From Paramoeba atlantica (lineage: Eukaryota; Discosea), in contig CDRNVI010000016.1 of the NCBI GenBank assembly GCA_977017575.1, forward strand, positions 310,001 through 374,000: a DNA stretch of 64,000 nucleotides, read 5' to 3'. Positions 10,401 to 20,111 of the stretch are shown here, one piece after another (position 1 is the first letter of the stretch; each line of letters begins with the position of its first letter). The translations under genes were made by a program, and so were the position numbers. The notes below the pieces were generated by a model. It was not told the origin of the DNA. It did not search any database and was given only the letters and a program-made list of their open reading frames with translations.

Positions 10401-13400
10401 CGTTGTCCGCTCTGAAAAGTATTGGGATCAAACTGCTGCGGAATGAAACAGCTGAAAAAATGCCTGATAATTGCAGTTTTCTACAAATATATGTCCTTCT
10501 AAGTAATGCAATCCAATATAGTGTGTCAGAAGATGTATACATTGACTGGCTTCGTACTTCATTATGCTGTGCACTTAACGATTATGATAAGTCTCTAGAT
10601 GACGCCAGCATGTCTTTGGAGAAGCCTTCAGTTGAAGAAATTGTGCGAAGAATATGCCAGATGCTCGCTCAATATCCAATAGTTAGACAAGTTAGTCTGC
10701 TTCAGAATTATTGCAAAGTGGTGAGCTCGGTTGCCAGCGATCGAATGACGTTACCAGTGAAAATCGCGAAACAGATTTGTGGAATGTTTTATAGTAGCAC
10801 GAACTCTCATTCACTTCTTGGGATTAAGCTTTGGGAATATATCTTACAAGGGTTACGAGAAGTTTTTTGGCTATCAAGTAGAACTGAAAACTCAGTGTGT
10901 GATTCTCCAGATAATAGAAATGCCGTTGCTTATAACATTTCTCAGTGTGAGTCTCTCTACCGACAGGAAGAGTGCTATTCCAGTTTTTTGTCGACCAAGT
11001 ATCGGTTTCTCTGTGCTTTGCTGGCAACTTACGAACGCAAATGGTACCTTCTCAATGTGGGGCATTATCTTAGTCACAATAAGTCAGAAATTGATTGCGC
11101 AGCCTCCGAGAACGATGGAATGCAATCGTTACTTGATCCATCCGACTGTTTGCGTCTTGATAACTCGTCACTGCAAAAGCCTGAAGCTACGTGTTCAAAA
11201 GCCGTACTTCTTCTTTTACATATGGCACAGCTGTGTCACGAATACGACACCGGATTGAGGACGATCATAAAATACTACACTTTTAAACAGCTACGTGAAT
11301 TACAAAGCCGGCTACAGGAGGATTCGACATGCAGTTTGAACGCTCTGGAAATTGGTATGCAGGAAATACATTTTATTGTACTTCGTATGGCTAAAATACT
11401 TTGGCGCGAGTGGGATGCCAATGGTTTGAATGGGCTGTACTCTTGGGTGAGTAGCACGACCAATTTTTTTTGTTACATGCGAACATTGGAGTTCTATTGC
11501 TAGTGAAAACCGTATCATTCTTCAAACTTTTGAAATGATGCATAGCTCGGCTTGCGGATACTTTCGAAAAGCAGGAAAATTGGCCTTGGAAATTGCGCAA
11601 GCTGACGTAAGCCAAGGTTACTCACTTGGTTGCACCGAGTTATTACCTCTCGTTGCGAGTGTTCTTTTTCAAGTTTCCCTTGCACTTCCCGATTGGAATC
11701 TTCTAAGAGATTTCTACCGGATAGTTATGAAGTTCGAATCCGTGTGCGATAATGATTTGTACTTTGACCATGCGGATTTGGTACAGCACATTACATGTAT
11801 ATCGCCAGAAAGATTGGGTACAAGAAACAGTATCCACATCTCTTGCATGGAAAAAACAAGAGCTAATCCAATTTGTGGATGTTTAAGGTTGGATAACAAT
11901 AGCTTGAATAGTCTCTCGCTCGAATGGGCAGTGAGTCAATCAGTCATGTTTTTTGATGAGGCTTTTGCTTACATGCAAGAAGGCTTACCAGAGAGGGATA
12001 ATTCTCGGAACGAGCAGGTAGTGGAGCATTTGAAACATCGTACTTCTTCTAGTTTACGTAACGCGGAAGATCATTATCCTACATTAAGAAATAGAGGCTT
12101 TATTTCTGCTCGTTTATTACGAATGGCGGAGCGCAATATTATTCCACGAACTAAACTTGAAAAGCGAGGTGCGGCAGGTGATATATGTATGTGCCCAATA
12201 TGATGTATGTGCCCAATATTTGAGGAAGTGGTTCCCGATATCCCCAATAGTACATTCCTGAATTTACAAATCAACGGCTTAAGTTCAGTGCATATTGCAC
12301 CTCATGATTGTAATAAATCTTTCCGGAATGAACTGAACGAAATGGATGGTCTACGCCTAAGCCTGGGGTGCACCCACCCGACCGAACTGTTACCATCGAT
12401 TCCGGTCATCGATAATAGCAGCCTAAATGGTCAATCAATATTTAAGTGCAGGAACATCGAAAAACCCGATACTTTAACGTGGGGCTCTAGCCGAAACCGT
12501 TTTGTCGTTCCGAACGTAAAACTGGCGTGGGTAAACCAAACAATCCCGACTCACGCATTCTTGTGGGAAGACTCTCTTAGTGATTTGCTGCGAGTTGCAT
12601 GACGTGCCCAAGAAGGACTATCCAGAGAATTGGTTGCAGAGCTGTACGATTTATGCAAATCTGATTATCACAAGACGACAGAACGTGCTCCGGAGCTATT
12701 CGTGAATTTCTCCGAGGTTCCGCATCACGTATTATTATTTTTTGCCCACAAACTAGAAGAGTTGTCATTTTTTAACTTACTCCCTCGCTCGTTGGTAACC
12801 GAATTCCTAGAGGATTCAAAGCTTACCATAACCATACGTTCAGTGCGACATATTGCGGAACGATGTGCGAACAAAACACACGCGGATGAGATTAATTTCT
12901 TTAAGTTTTTGTATGATACCGGCATGTTACATGCGAGATGTTGTGGTCCACTTGCGAGTCTTTGCACGCAGATATGGGAAGACGCGTGACGAATGAAACA
13001 TAGAAAGGATTGTTCGGGATGCGCAATCAACGAATGCTCAACTGACCATATATTCTGTCTGGCTGTATGCGTCATTACGCAAGCCCTCGCGTGTGGAACA
13101 TATTCGTCGAAAATCGTTGTCACCAGCCCGATGGTAGACCAGACCGAAGATTTAACGCATTTGCTTCTCCGCATGCTTTCGGAAAAAGCGTTTGATTCGC
13201 TAGAATTTCGCAAAATACAGACAAAAATAGAAGCCGTACCATCTGCTTGCTGGAAAAATGTAATCCCTCAACTGTTTTCTCTTTTGTCACATCCAAACCT
13301 AGTAGTTCAGCAAATTTCGCAACAAATTTCATTGAAAGTGCTAGCAAAATACACAGCTGAGATAGTTTACCCCATATTACGCAGCGTAAGTATTCCCGAA

Positions 13401-14090
13401 AGAGCTACGCACGCGCACAGGAGTCTCATTCAACAGCTCAAGACACAGTATAGTGGAATGTAGTATACTGTCCGAAAATTATTGGTCGAAATTTGCGACG
13501 TACTTGAACTACCTGAAGAAGCTTGCAGAAAAATTTTGCTCCTTCTTAATTTAACGTTAAAACCCTGCATTTCCGATAAAAACGTTTTTCCTTGTACGAA
13601 GCTTTCGAAAAGATTACAGAAGCATAGTTCTGGTGTTCGAAACTTAGTGAATATTCTGAAGCGTCGGTCCATATTTTCGACATACACAGAAGAATTTTGG
13701 CATAAACATGGAGCTACTTTAACTGAAATATGTCATGGAGTCTCATTACTTCTGGACACTAATTTTTGGACTAGTGAAAGTTCGCAAGAGGTGTCCTCAG
13801 GCCATTCTCCGGACGGGGACTTGCTATATCGTTTGACTTCCAAAGTTTTAGAAGAATTATCGAAGAAAGATGTAGACGATCACGGTCATAGGAAACTGCG
13901 AACCAAGTCATTTTTTTCGGAGTTACAGTTTCAGGCAGAAGACATTCCAATGCCTGGAATTCCGGGAACTAAACTTCATAGTATAGAACCGTGCCTTGAA
14001 GTACTAGGTACAAAGACAAGGCCTAAAAGGGTAATATTTCGGAGTACTGAAGGTCACGATCATACAGTAGTGTTCAGCCTCCCCCCCCCT
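7459..14090 (+). pseudogene. Decayed PIKK-family kinase gene, most like SMG1; kinase domain lost
   Basis: Open frames in one direction cover about 2,200 codons. Near the 3' end (about 13936-14078) the frame reads MPGIPGTKLH and then LGTKTRPKRVIFRSTEG, the PIKK N-lobe pattern; TKTRPKR followed by a hydrophobic strand is closest to SMG1 (from memory TKTKPKK) and less like TOR, ATR or DNA-PK. Upstream, Leu-rich helices and FRKAGKLALEIAQAD suit a FAT/HEAT superhelix. Lesions: the ATG at 7459 needs one extra base in the C run at 7482-7487 to join the long frame; frame changes occur near 8165, 9502 and in a T run near 11464; in-frame stops are TAA 9725, TGA 12201, TGA 12600, TGA 12987 and TAG 13461. 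All three stop codons occur, so recoding is unlikely. The frame then runs into an inverted-repeat element at 14084, and no catalytic loop or DFG segment is found beyond. SMG1 phosphorylates UPF1 in nonsense-mediated decay. Confidence 0.6.
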
Positions 14091-14818
14091 ACAGGTCTTG
14101 CACTTTGTTCGATTTTGGAAATATTTTGTATGGGACTGTTTTTCGACCCAATCGTTCCGAATCCGAGGTCCTTTTCACTCGTGGACACCTGTATCATACC
14201 TAAGCCGGAAAAAAAACTGCAAAAAAGACGATTTTTTTTTCACAGAGTACATTTTTTTCAAAATTGATACACTTGTTGGTGATTCATGACGAAGAAGCAC
14301 CGCCCTCTGTGCTTACCTTCCACGAGGCAGGAGCCTCGTGTGCCCCGAGATGCGCACGGCACTCGCGATCGATTAAGAGCGACTTAAGTCCTATAAGACA
14401 CTCGAAGAATTTCATAAACTTAGCCCCGGGTCCATCATTGAAACTTTTCGCTTTTTTTCTGAATATTAACCGGAAACGTTTAAAAAAGCCTTCCGGGACT
14501 ATAGTAAACGTTTTCTTTTGGTCAAGGAGGCTAAAGTGCATACCAGGAGGCTAAAGTGTATGACTAAATATTAGAGATTACTTTGCACACCTTTTCCACG
14601 TCTTCTGACCTACTTTACTACTGTTCCTCATCCGAAACATTCAAAAAAATAAACCCAAAAAAATTGTAATTAGCTTTTTTGACCCCTACCTGGCTAGGGG
14701 GGGTAGGGGGTCGCTCGAGTGAAAAGGCCCTCGGATTCGGAACGATTAGGTCGAAAAACGGTGGTATACCAAATATTTCCAAAATCGGACAAAATACAAG
14801 ACCTGTAGGGGGGGTTAG
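14084..14818. mobile_element. Short inverted-repeat (MITE-like) element, about 735 bp
   Basis: The left end (C run, then CTACAGGTCTTGCACTTTG, continuing to GTTCCGAATCCGAGG near 14175) is repeated in inverse orientation at 14720-14818 (CCTCGGATTCGGAACGATT through ACAAGACCTGTAGGGGGGG). The arms are about 95 bp at roughly 85-90% identity by eye. The interior has no long open frame and has T- and A-rich tracts. No target-site duplication is clear. It sits directly in the kinase N-lobe of the PIKK pseudogene and abuts a LINE fragment on the other side. The class is unknown; size and structure suit a non-autonomous DNA transposon. Confidence 0.75.
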
Positions 14819-15430
14819 TTACAGTCGGGGTTAGTTATGCGCCGCTCGTGGAGAAGGGAATTGTATTTCTCACTCTTACGTTGGTGGGCGTTCTCATAGT
14901 TTTCCTCCCACGGCACAGTAAGCTCCAGAATGAACTCTGTACCGTTTTTGAGGAGCACCCAGCCATCAGGTCTTAACAGTGAATCGTTCCGTCTTATCCA
15001 TGATGGTGGGTCCCGTTCCCCCGCAAGATCAAAATGAGAGGATGCCGTTTCCGGTGACTGGCGGATGTGCCGCGCTAGAGCCCTCAAGACCATATCATGG
15101 CGTAGAGTATATCGTCCTTGTTGTAGCGAACGTGTGCAGGACGAGAGAACGTGACGCACGGTTTGTGTTCTCTCTCTGCAGTTCGGACAATTCAGGTCTG
15201 AGTGGGCGTTCCTACCCCACTGAGATAGCGAAGGCAAGGGGGTTAGGGTCATGATTGATGCCATGAAACGCGTGAATTTTTCATTTTTTATGTTGTGGAG
15301 CGCAGACGCGAATTCTTGGGCGAGTTGGGGTTCGGTGGGGAACTGCCACCCGCACCCCCTCTTGGGTATAGTTGTGTTGTTGATTTCACATCTTTAAAGA
15401 TAGAGGATAGAGCTCTATTACCGACTTGCG
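14819..15430 (-). pseudogene. LINE C-terminal fragment: zinc finger plus restriction-like endonuclease
   Basis: On the minus strand this encodes the same C-terminal region as the longer LINE copies: a GCGWQFPTEPQLAQEFASAL segment, the finger CPNCRERTQTVRHVLSSC, RSLQQGRYTLRHDMVL, then LRPDGWVLL and ELTVPWEENYENAH of the endonuclease. It stops at 14815 just after LLHERRITNP, where intact copies continue for about 60 more residues. It is therefore cut at its 3' side beside the inverted-repeat element. The first part (15420-15265) is readable in frame above the first Met. Confidence 0.75.
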
Positions 15431-15790
15431 CCTCTGATGCAGTCAGTAATACAGATTATGCGAGACAAGTCTGGGGGTCTCCATTCCATTGTTTGCTGTC
15501 ACGCCTTTGCCATATAATAAAACTCACGCGGAGGGCACGTTGTGAGAGATTCACTCGACAAATTTTTCTCAGTTCTTCGTCCCCCCCGAATACAGCGTCA
15601 AGGTTGCCGGAGGATTTCAAAAGACGGCGGCGTGCTCCAATTTCGAATACAATAAGGAAAGTATTTGGGTGACCAGTGCGTCGTTCGTGCAGCAGCGCGA
15701 TGTGATTAATACGCATGAATTAGTTCGCGTGATTGGCGTTGTCTTCCCAAGGGACGGTTAGTTCGATTGAGTGAATTCTGGACATTTTCG
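15431..15790 (-). pseudogene. Second LINE 3'-end fragment
   Basis: Minus-strand translation gives IELTVPWEDNANHAN, a stop, then LLHERRTGHPNTFLIVFEIG and the C-terminal tail of the LINE protein ending at 15456. After the stop comes a degraded version of the family 3' hairpin. It overlaps in protein content with the fragment at 14819-15430, so the two come from different copies placed in tandem on the same strand. It is too short and too broken to be functional. Confidence 0.65.
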
Positions 15791-15799
15791 ATAGCTGCG

Positions 15800-17455
15800 C
15801 TAGTATTATAAAGCGTACGCGGACGACATTACATTCCTTACAAACACACCTCAGGAAATGCAACAGGCAGTCCACGCCCTAACAACAGCACTTTCGAGAT
15901 TGGGGCTGACACTGAACATTGGGAAATGCAGAGTTCAGCACATGTCCGTGGCAACAGGCAGTGGATATACAGGCAGTGGATATACATGTATGTATGACCA
16001 GACGCCCGCAGATTATGGCCAAAGGCACGCCTATTCCTCACATATGCGATAAAGGGAGTATGTTTTTGGGCATGACACTGGCACCCGGCGCACAACAAGG
16101 CAAAATTACCTTTCAAACTGTTAAGGCGAAACTATCAGGTTGGTTGAGCAGAATCTCTGAGAGCGCTCACGACCCATCCTCTAAGCTTTGGATATACAAT
16201 CACGCCATCATTGCTCGCTTGCGCTATGTACTAACAGTCAACCCCGGACTTTCTTTTACTCATATGCTTCGACTGCAGAAACTAGCGACCCGGCACATCC
16301 GAAAGTGGCTAAATCTCGCTAAAGCCTCAACGAGTGAGCTCCTTTACTCTGAACGTGGTTGGGCCCTCATGAGCCTGTCCAAATTGTGGCTACACTGCAC
16401 AGCCCAAAACCTAAATCAAATGAATGCTTCTCGGGATCCGGCGGTGCAGCACGCATTGCGAATTAAGATTGAGAACGAGAAAAGGCAGCGTTCACGCGGG
16501 CATGTGCGCCCGGCAGCCGTAAAATCAAATGCGCCGTAAAATCAATACCGAGCATGAGGCGCATCTTGTACAAGCGGTATCACGGAGAGCACCTATCGCT
16601 GCCAGATGGTTCAACGATGCATCGGAGGAAAGCATGGCAAAAGACTTTGCCGCTGCGGTGTGTAACATCAGGTCGACGCACCTGACGCGATTTGTCTCCT
16701 CTGTCCTCACACAGGCCCCGCTACCTACCAAGGCCGCAATTCACCGCTGGGGCATATCAACCCACACAGACATCAAATGCCCGCTATGCAAGACAGAGGT
16801 ACAAACCCCAAGGCACATTCTCGCGGGATGCCGAGTTGCTCTAGATCAAGGGCGTTACACTTTCAGACACGACTTCATCTTACGGGCCCTAGCTTACCAT
16901 GTAAGCGAGTCCCCCCATACAGCTCTCTCATTTCGACCTACCTGGCATGCGACGCCCTCCAACGTGGCTAGCCGACAATGACGGTATGCTGCGTCCGGAC
17001 GGGTGGGTAAAGCTAAGGGACGGGAAAGAGTTCATTATTGAAATAACTTGCCCATGGGAGGAGAATATGCAGGCCGCGCACGAGCGGAAAATGCTGAAAT
17101 ACCACCACCTGTGGCATACGCGAAAAGAAAATCATCCCGAAACATACCTATTCGCCCTAGAGATTGGGGCTCGCGGAAGTCTTGAAGACTCGGCGAGTAA
17201 ATTAGATATGCTCTTCTGCGAGGAAACAAAGCTGCGATGGAGTGTCGCCAACATTTGGTGACGAAAGCATTTAGGGGGAGTTTCACTATATACCAAAATC
17301 GGGACCGCGCAAACTGGAAACCCATGGATGTTTGCATTTCGGATGAGTAAACAGGAATAGCCAAACACGTCGTATGCGTGTACGGGATCATATATTGTGT
17401 GATCCCAGGCTATTTGACTTAATCTCTACAGTATAACTGTATGAATCCTTCCTTT
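15800..17455 (+). mobile_element. 5'-truncated LINE copy (RT end, zinc finger, endonuclease, 3' hairpin)
   Basis: Coding starts at the reverse transcriptase catalytic box KAYADDITFL (about 15811) and runs through PHICDKGSMFLGMTLAPGAQ, LYSERGWALMSL, the finger CPLCKTEVQTPRHILAGC and the endonuclease LRPDGWVKL and EITCPWEEN to a stop at 17261. There are frame changes near 15970 (beside a 14-bp tandem duplication GGCAGTGGATATACA), 16535 and 16950. The 3' UTR ends with a hairpin TACAGTATAACTGTA at 17426-17442. Truncation of the 5' end is typical of aborted target-primed reverse transcription. Confidence 0.85.
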
Positions 17456-17604
17456 ATCTTGCCGGCGTCCTTGGTGCAGTGAAGCCTTGCATAATCAGCG
17501 TACGTGTCTCACGGCTTGCGCTTCTTCCTCACAGATCATATACTTCGTGCTAAAGGTTTAAGAGTATGCCCGTTTCCGGATAAAGAAAAGGCGACCTAAG
17601 GAAA

Positions 17605-17825
17605 ATGTACCAACAAGGTACAGAAACTGTATCTTTATGTGATAGTACGGTTCCGTTTGTGAGACCCGATGACTCATTGGGTTTTGTCTTTATTTTTGGG
17701 GTTCCGTTTAGGTTGTTAAGTACGTCGGAAAACTCCTTCGCTAATACAGTTTCGGAAGGGGCGTTCCACCACAGCGACGCAATAGGTGCTCTCTTTGGTG
17801 ACCCAGTGCCATAGAAAAGTGAAAT
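17605..17825 (-). mobile_element. LINE fragments: C-terminal piece and a 5'-end sequence
   Basis: On the minus strand 17825-17710 encodes PKRAPIASLWWNAPSETVLA, which matches RRAPIAARWFNDASEESMA of the neighbouring LINE copy. At 17635-17611 the same strand carries ATACAGTTTCTGTACCTTG, the sequence found at the 5' end of both long LINE copies. No further LINE coding follows. I read this as a junction of two degraded copies or a rearranged copy. Confidence 0.55.
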
Positions 17826-17929
17826 TTGGTAAGAGAAGTGTAAAAAGGTGTAAAAGATGATGTATTGCCTGTGTTGCACTTGCTGAAGACCGTTTTGTAT
17901 ATTCCATTTTTGTTTTTACGATATGATAA

Positions 17930-18157
17930 ATGACGCGGCGATTTAAGGAAATGTTTTCTCCGGGCAATGCTGCGTTTCTGAGTGGTTGGATTGCAGCGTT
18001 CGCCCTAGCTCTTCTCCACATAATGCAATCATGGTCAGCGTGGAAGACTCAAACCCAAGTATCCGATGAACGAAAATGGATCGAATGGCGACGAGAACAA
18101 GTACGCGCTGCAAGAGAATCTAGACATCAGTCTTTTCTACCAGCTGTGAACTATTGA
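17930..18157 (+). CDS. Possible small single-pass membrane protein, 75 aa
   Basis: I do not recognise it. The frame encodes a basic N-terminus (MTRRFKEMF), a hydrophobic helix NAAFLSGWIAAFALALLHIM (about 13-32) and a charged helical tail (DERKWIEWRREQVRAARESR). This layout is that of a small tail-exposed inner-membrane or ER protein. It lies on the host-gene strand between LINE debris and the Hsp40 gene. A 75-codon frame can occur by chance, so it needs conservation or transcript support. Confidence 0.35.
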   Translation: MTRRFKEMFSPGNAAFLSGWIAAFALALLHIMQSWSAWKTQTQVSDERKWIEWRREQVRAARESRHQSFLPAVNY

Positions 18158-18622
18158 AGCAAAGTATCCCGGTTTTCGTGGGTACCATACAATTGAGCCC
18201 TTGTATTTGTATGAAGTGTTCGTGTGAAAATCTTGCCGCTTATCATTCTTCCCATGAGTTTTTACATGTCTCTCGAATTACATTTTCTACATTTCAACAT
18301 CCAATTTTGGAACCGTGTACGCTATCAGGAAACGTACTGGATTTCAGCGGTATGGAAGGCAAGTAAATTTCTTTCTCGTGCTGAACGATGACTCGTTCCT
18401 GTGCAAAAGAACTTTGGCAATAGAGAGACCTTATGACAAATGGTGAATTCAAGCGAATATGTACGATTAATGTAAAAAATATAGGTAAAACAGTAGCACT
18501 CGTTTTGTCATTCCGGGAAGAGGTATCTAAATAAAATGATGGGTTAGTTAAAACATTTCTCGAAATTCTGTTTTATTATGATTTATTTTATCTTCATATT
18601 TAGAAAGTAGCCAAAAATTTAC
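18158..18622. other. Intergenic stretch, no gene seen
   Basis: AT-rich. One 70-codon + strand frame (18154-18366) shows no recognisable feature and overlaps the previous stop. No element end or RNA gene is seen. Confidence 0.4.
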
Positions 18623-19588
18623 ATGGGAAAAGACTTTTACACCACACTAGGGGTCGATCGCAACGCGAGTCCCGAGGCCATCAAAAAAGCTTACAAGAAG
18701 CTAGCACTAAAGTATCACCCTGATAAAAATCCCGGCGATAAAGCAGCGGAACAGAAGTTCAAAGAAATCGCCGAGGCGTGTGACGTACTTACAGATGAGA
18801 AGAAGAAACAGATCTACGACACTTATGGGGAGGAGGGACTCAAAGGAGGTGTCCCCGAAGGGGGAGCCGGGATGCCGTTTACCTCAAGCGACGGAACGAC
18901 GTTTACTTTTACCTCCGGAGGGGCCGGGACGGACCCTCGTATGTTTTTTCAATCAATGTTTGGTGGGGAAGATCCTTTTGCGGATCTACTTGGGAGCATG
19001 GGGGGTAGTTTTCATACCACCCGGGGTGCGGGATCCAGTCGAGGTCGTCGACAGCGAGCAGCGCCGGATTTTGAGCAGCCTGTGCGGTGTACGCTGGAGG
19101 AGCTTTTCTCAGGATGTACGAAGAAATACAAAGTGGAAAGAACTCTGCAAAGTGGCATGTTAGATAAAAAGCAGTTTGAAGTGAACGTCCAGCCTGGGTG
19201 GAAATCAGGAACGAAGGTGCGTTACGAGCAGGAAGGCGGATACATTTCGGGGTACAATAAACCCTGTGATCTTGTCTTCATAGTAGAAGAGAAACCACAT
19301 GCAAGATTTAAACGGCAAGGGGATGATCTAACATACACCGCAGTGATCAGTCTTACCGAGGCACTGATCGGCACAACGATTAAAATTAGTGATTTAGAGG
19401 GAAAAGATGTTTCGGTTCCAGTACAAGGCGTCGTTCAAGGAGGTATAGTGCTGCGTGTACCAGGCCATGGAATGATGAGTAGCAAAAGCAAGCGACGAGG
19501 TGATCTGTTGGTCGAACTTCGAGTCCGATTTCCCACTTCTCTTACAGCCAAGCAACAGCAACTAGTACGGGAAGCCAATCTGCGATAA
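18623..19588 (+). CDS. Hsp40 co-chaperone, class II DnaJ (DNAJB1/Sis1-like)
   Basis: Class II Hsp40s bring clients to cytosolic Hsp70 and stimulate its ATPase. Residues 1-70 form a J domain with the HPD motif ([12 protein letters not shown] at 32-34) followed by the helix IV region [13 protein letters not shown] Gly/Phe-rich linker ([20 protein letters not shown]) comes next. No CxxCxGxG zinc repeats are present, which excludes class I. The two C-terminal beta domains follow: [65 protein letters not shown] and PGHGMM. At 321 aa it is slightly shorter than human DNAJB1. The start at 18623 places [10 protein letters not shown] exactly at the family N-terminus. There is no organellar presequence. 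Confidence 0.95.
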   Translation: MGKDFYTTLGVDRNASPEAIKKAYKKLALKYHPDKNPGDKAAEQKFKEIAEACDVLTDEKKKQIYDTYGEEGLKGGVPEGGAGMPFTSSDGTTFTFTSGGAGTDPRMFFQSMFGGEDPFADLLGSMGGSFHTTRGAGSSRGRRQRAAPDFEQPVRCTLEELFSGCTKKYKVERTLQSGMLDKKQFEVNVQPGWKSGTKVRYEQEGGYISGYNKPCDLVFIVEEKPHARFKRQGDDLTYTAVISLTEALIGTTIKISDLEGKDVSVPVQGVVQGGIVLRVPGHGMMSSKSKRRGDLLVELRVRFPTSLTAKQQQLVREANLR

Positions 19589-19776
19589 ACCGGAACAAGC
19601 TAGTTATGTGCACGTGCGAAAAAAAGTAGAAATAGAAAATATCATTCTTATGTCATTGACTCTGTGCTTATCGCCTAACTTTGAAAATGAAGGAGGTTTT
19701 CCTATTTTGCATGACCTGAACTATTGAATCCTAGTTTCGATTAGCACTACTACTGAACAGTGGTGTTCAGCGATAT

Positions 19777-19875
19777 ACAGGGGCGGGCACGAACATGTGG
19801 GGGGGGGGTCAAAATTCGTATAGCTTGTCGAATTTTGGAAGGTAGCACCGCACTGGAGAGCTCTCGCAAAGTTAT
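19777..19875 (+). mobile_element. Solo terminal-repeat remnant of a Tc1-like element
   Basis: TACAGGGGCGGGCACGAAC, a G run, TCAAAATTCG and GAGAGCTCTCGCAAAG follow the same order as the left terminal repeat of the Tc1-like elements at 27012 and 52119 (TACAGGGGTG, G run, AAAATT, GAGAGCTCTCG). No transposase lies to its right, so only the end survives. The following 230 bases up to the Merlin element show nothing I can name. Confidence 0.6.
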
Positions 19876-20111
19876 ATGCCGTCCAACAAGGGAAGGGTCC
19901 ACAAGTCAGGCCGAGGAGAGGTCAAAAGGCCCGGTCCAGGAATCAGCGAGTTGTTTGGGGAAAACCTTGCCCCCCAAGCAGTATTTCATCCCGCGTGAGG
20001 CAAGGCAGAGGGAGACCCCTAACTCCCTGAAAAGATTTAAAGTTAGGTAAGGGGAAGCACGAAAGTAGGGGAAAGGGTGGGAAAGTGGGGAAATTAGTTG
20101 GGTCACCTGCA

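Noticed and set aside
11447-11503. Possible intron (GTGAGT...TTGCTAG) in the PIKK gene
   Set aside because: Splicing these 57 bases leaves an in-frame TGA at once and does not join to the next frame. A frame change in the T run at 11464 explains the data better.
12201-12989. TGA recoding (selenocysteine or altered code)
   Set aside because: Three in-frame TGA codons occur in the PIKK gene, but TAA and TAG occur too with frame changes, and the other genes use no internal TGA.
15295-15672. 125-codon + strand frame
   Set aside because: It is antisense to two LINE C-terminal fragments that are clear on the minus strand.
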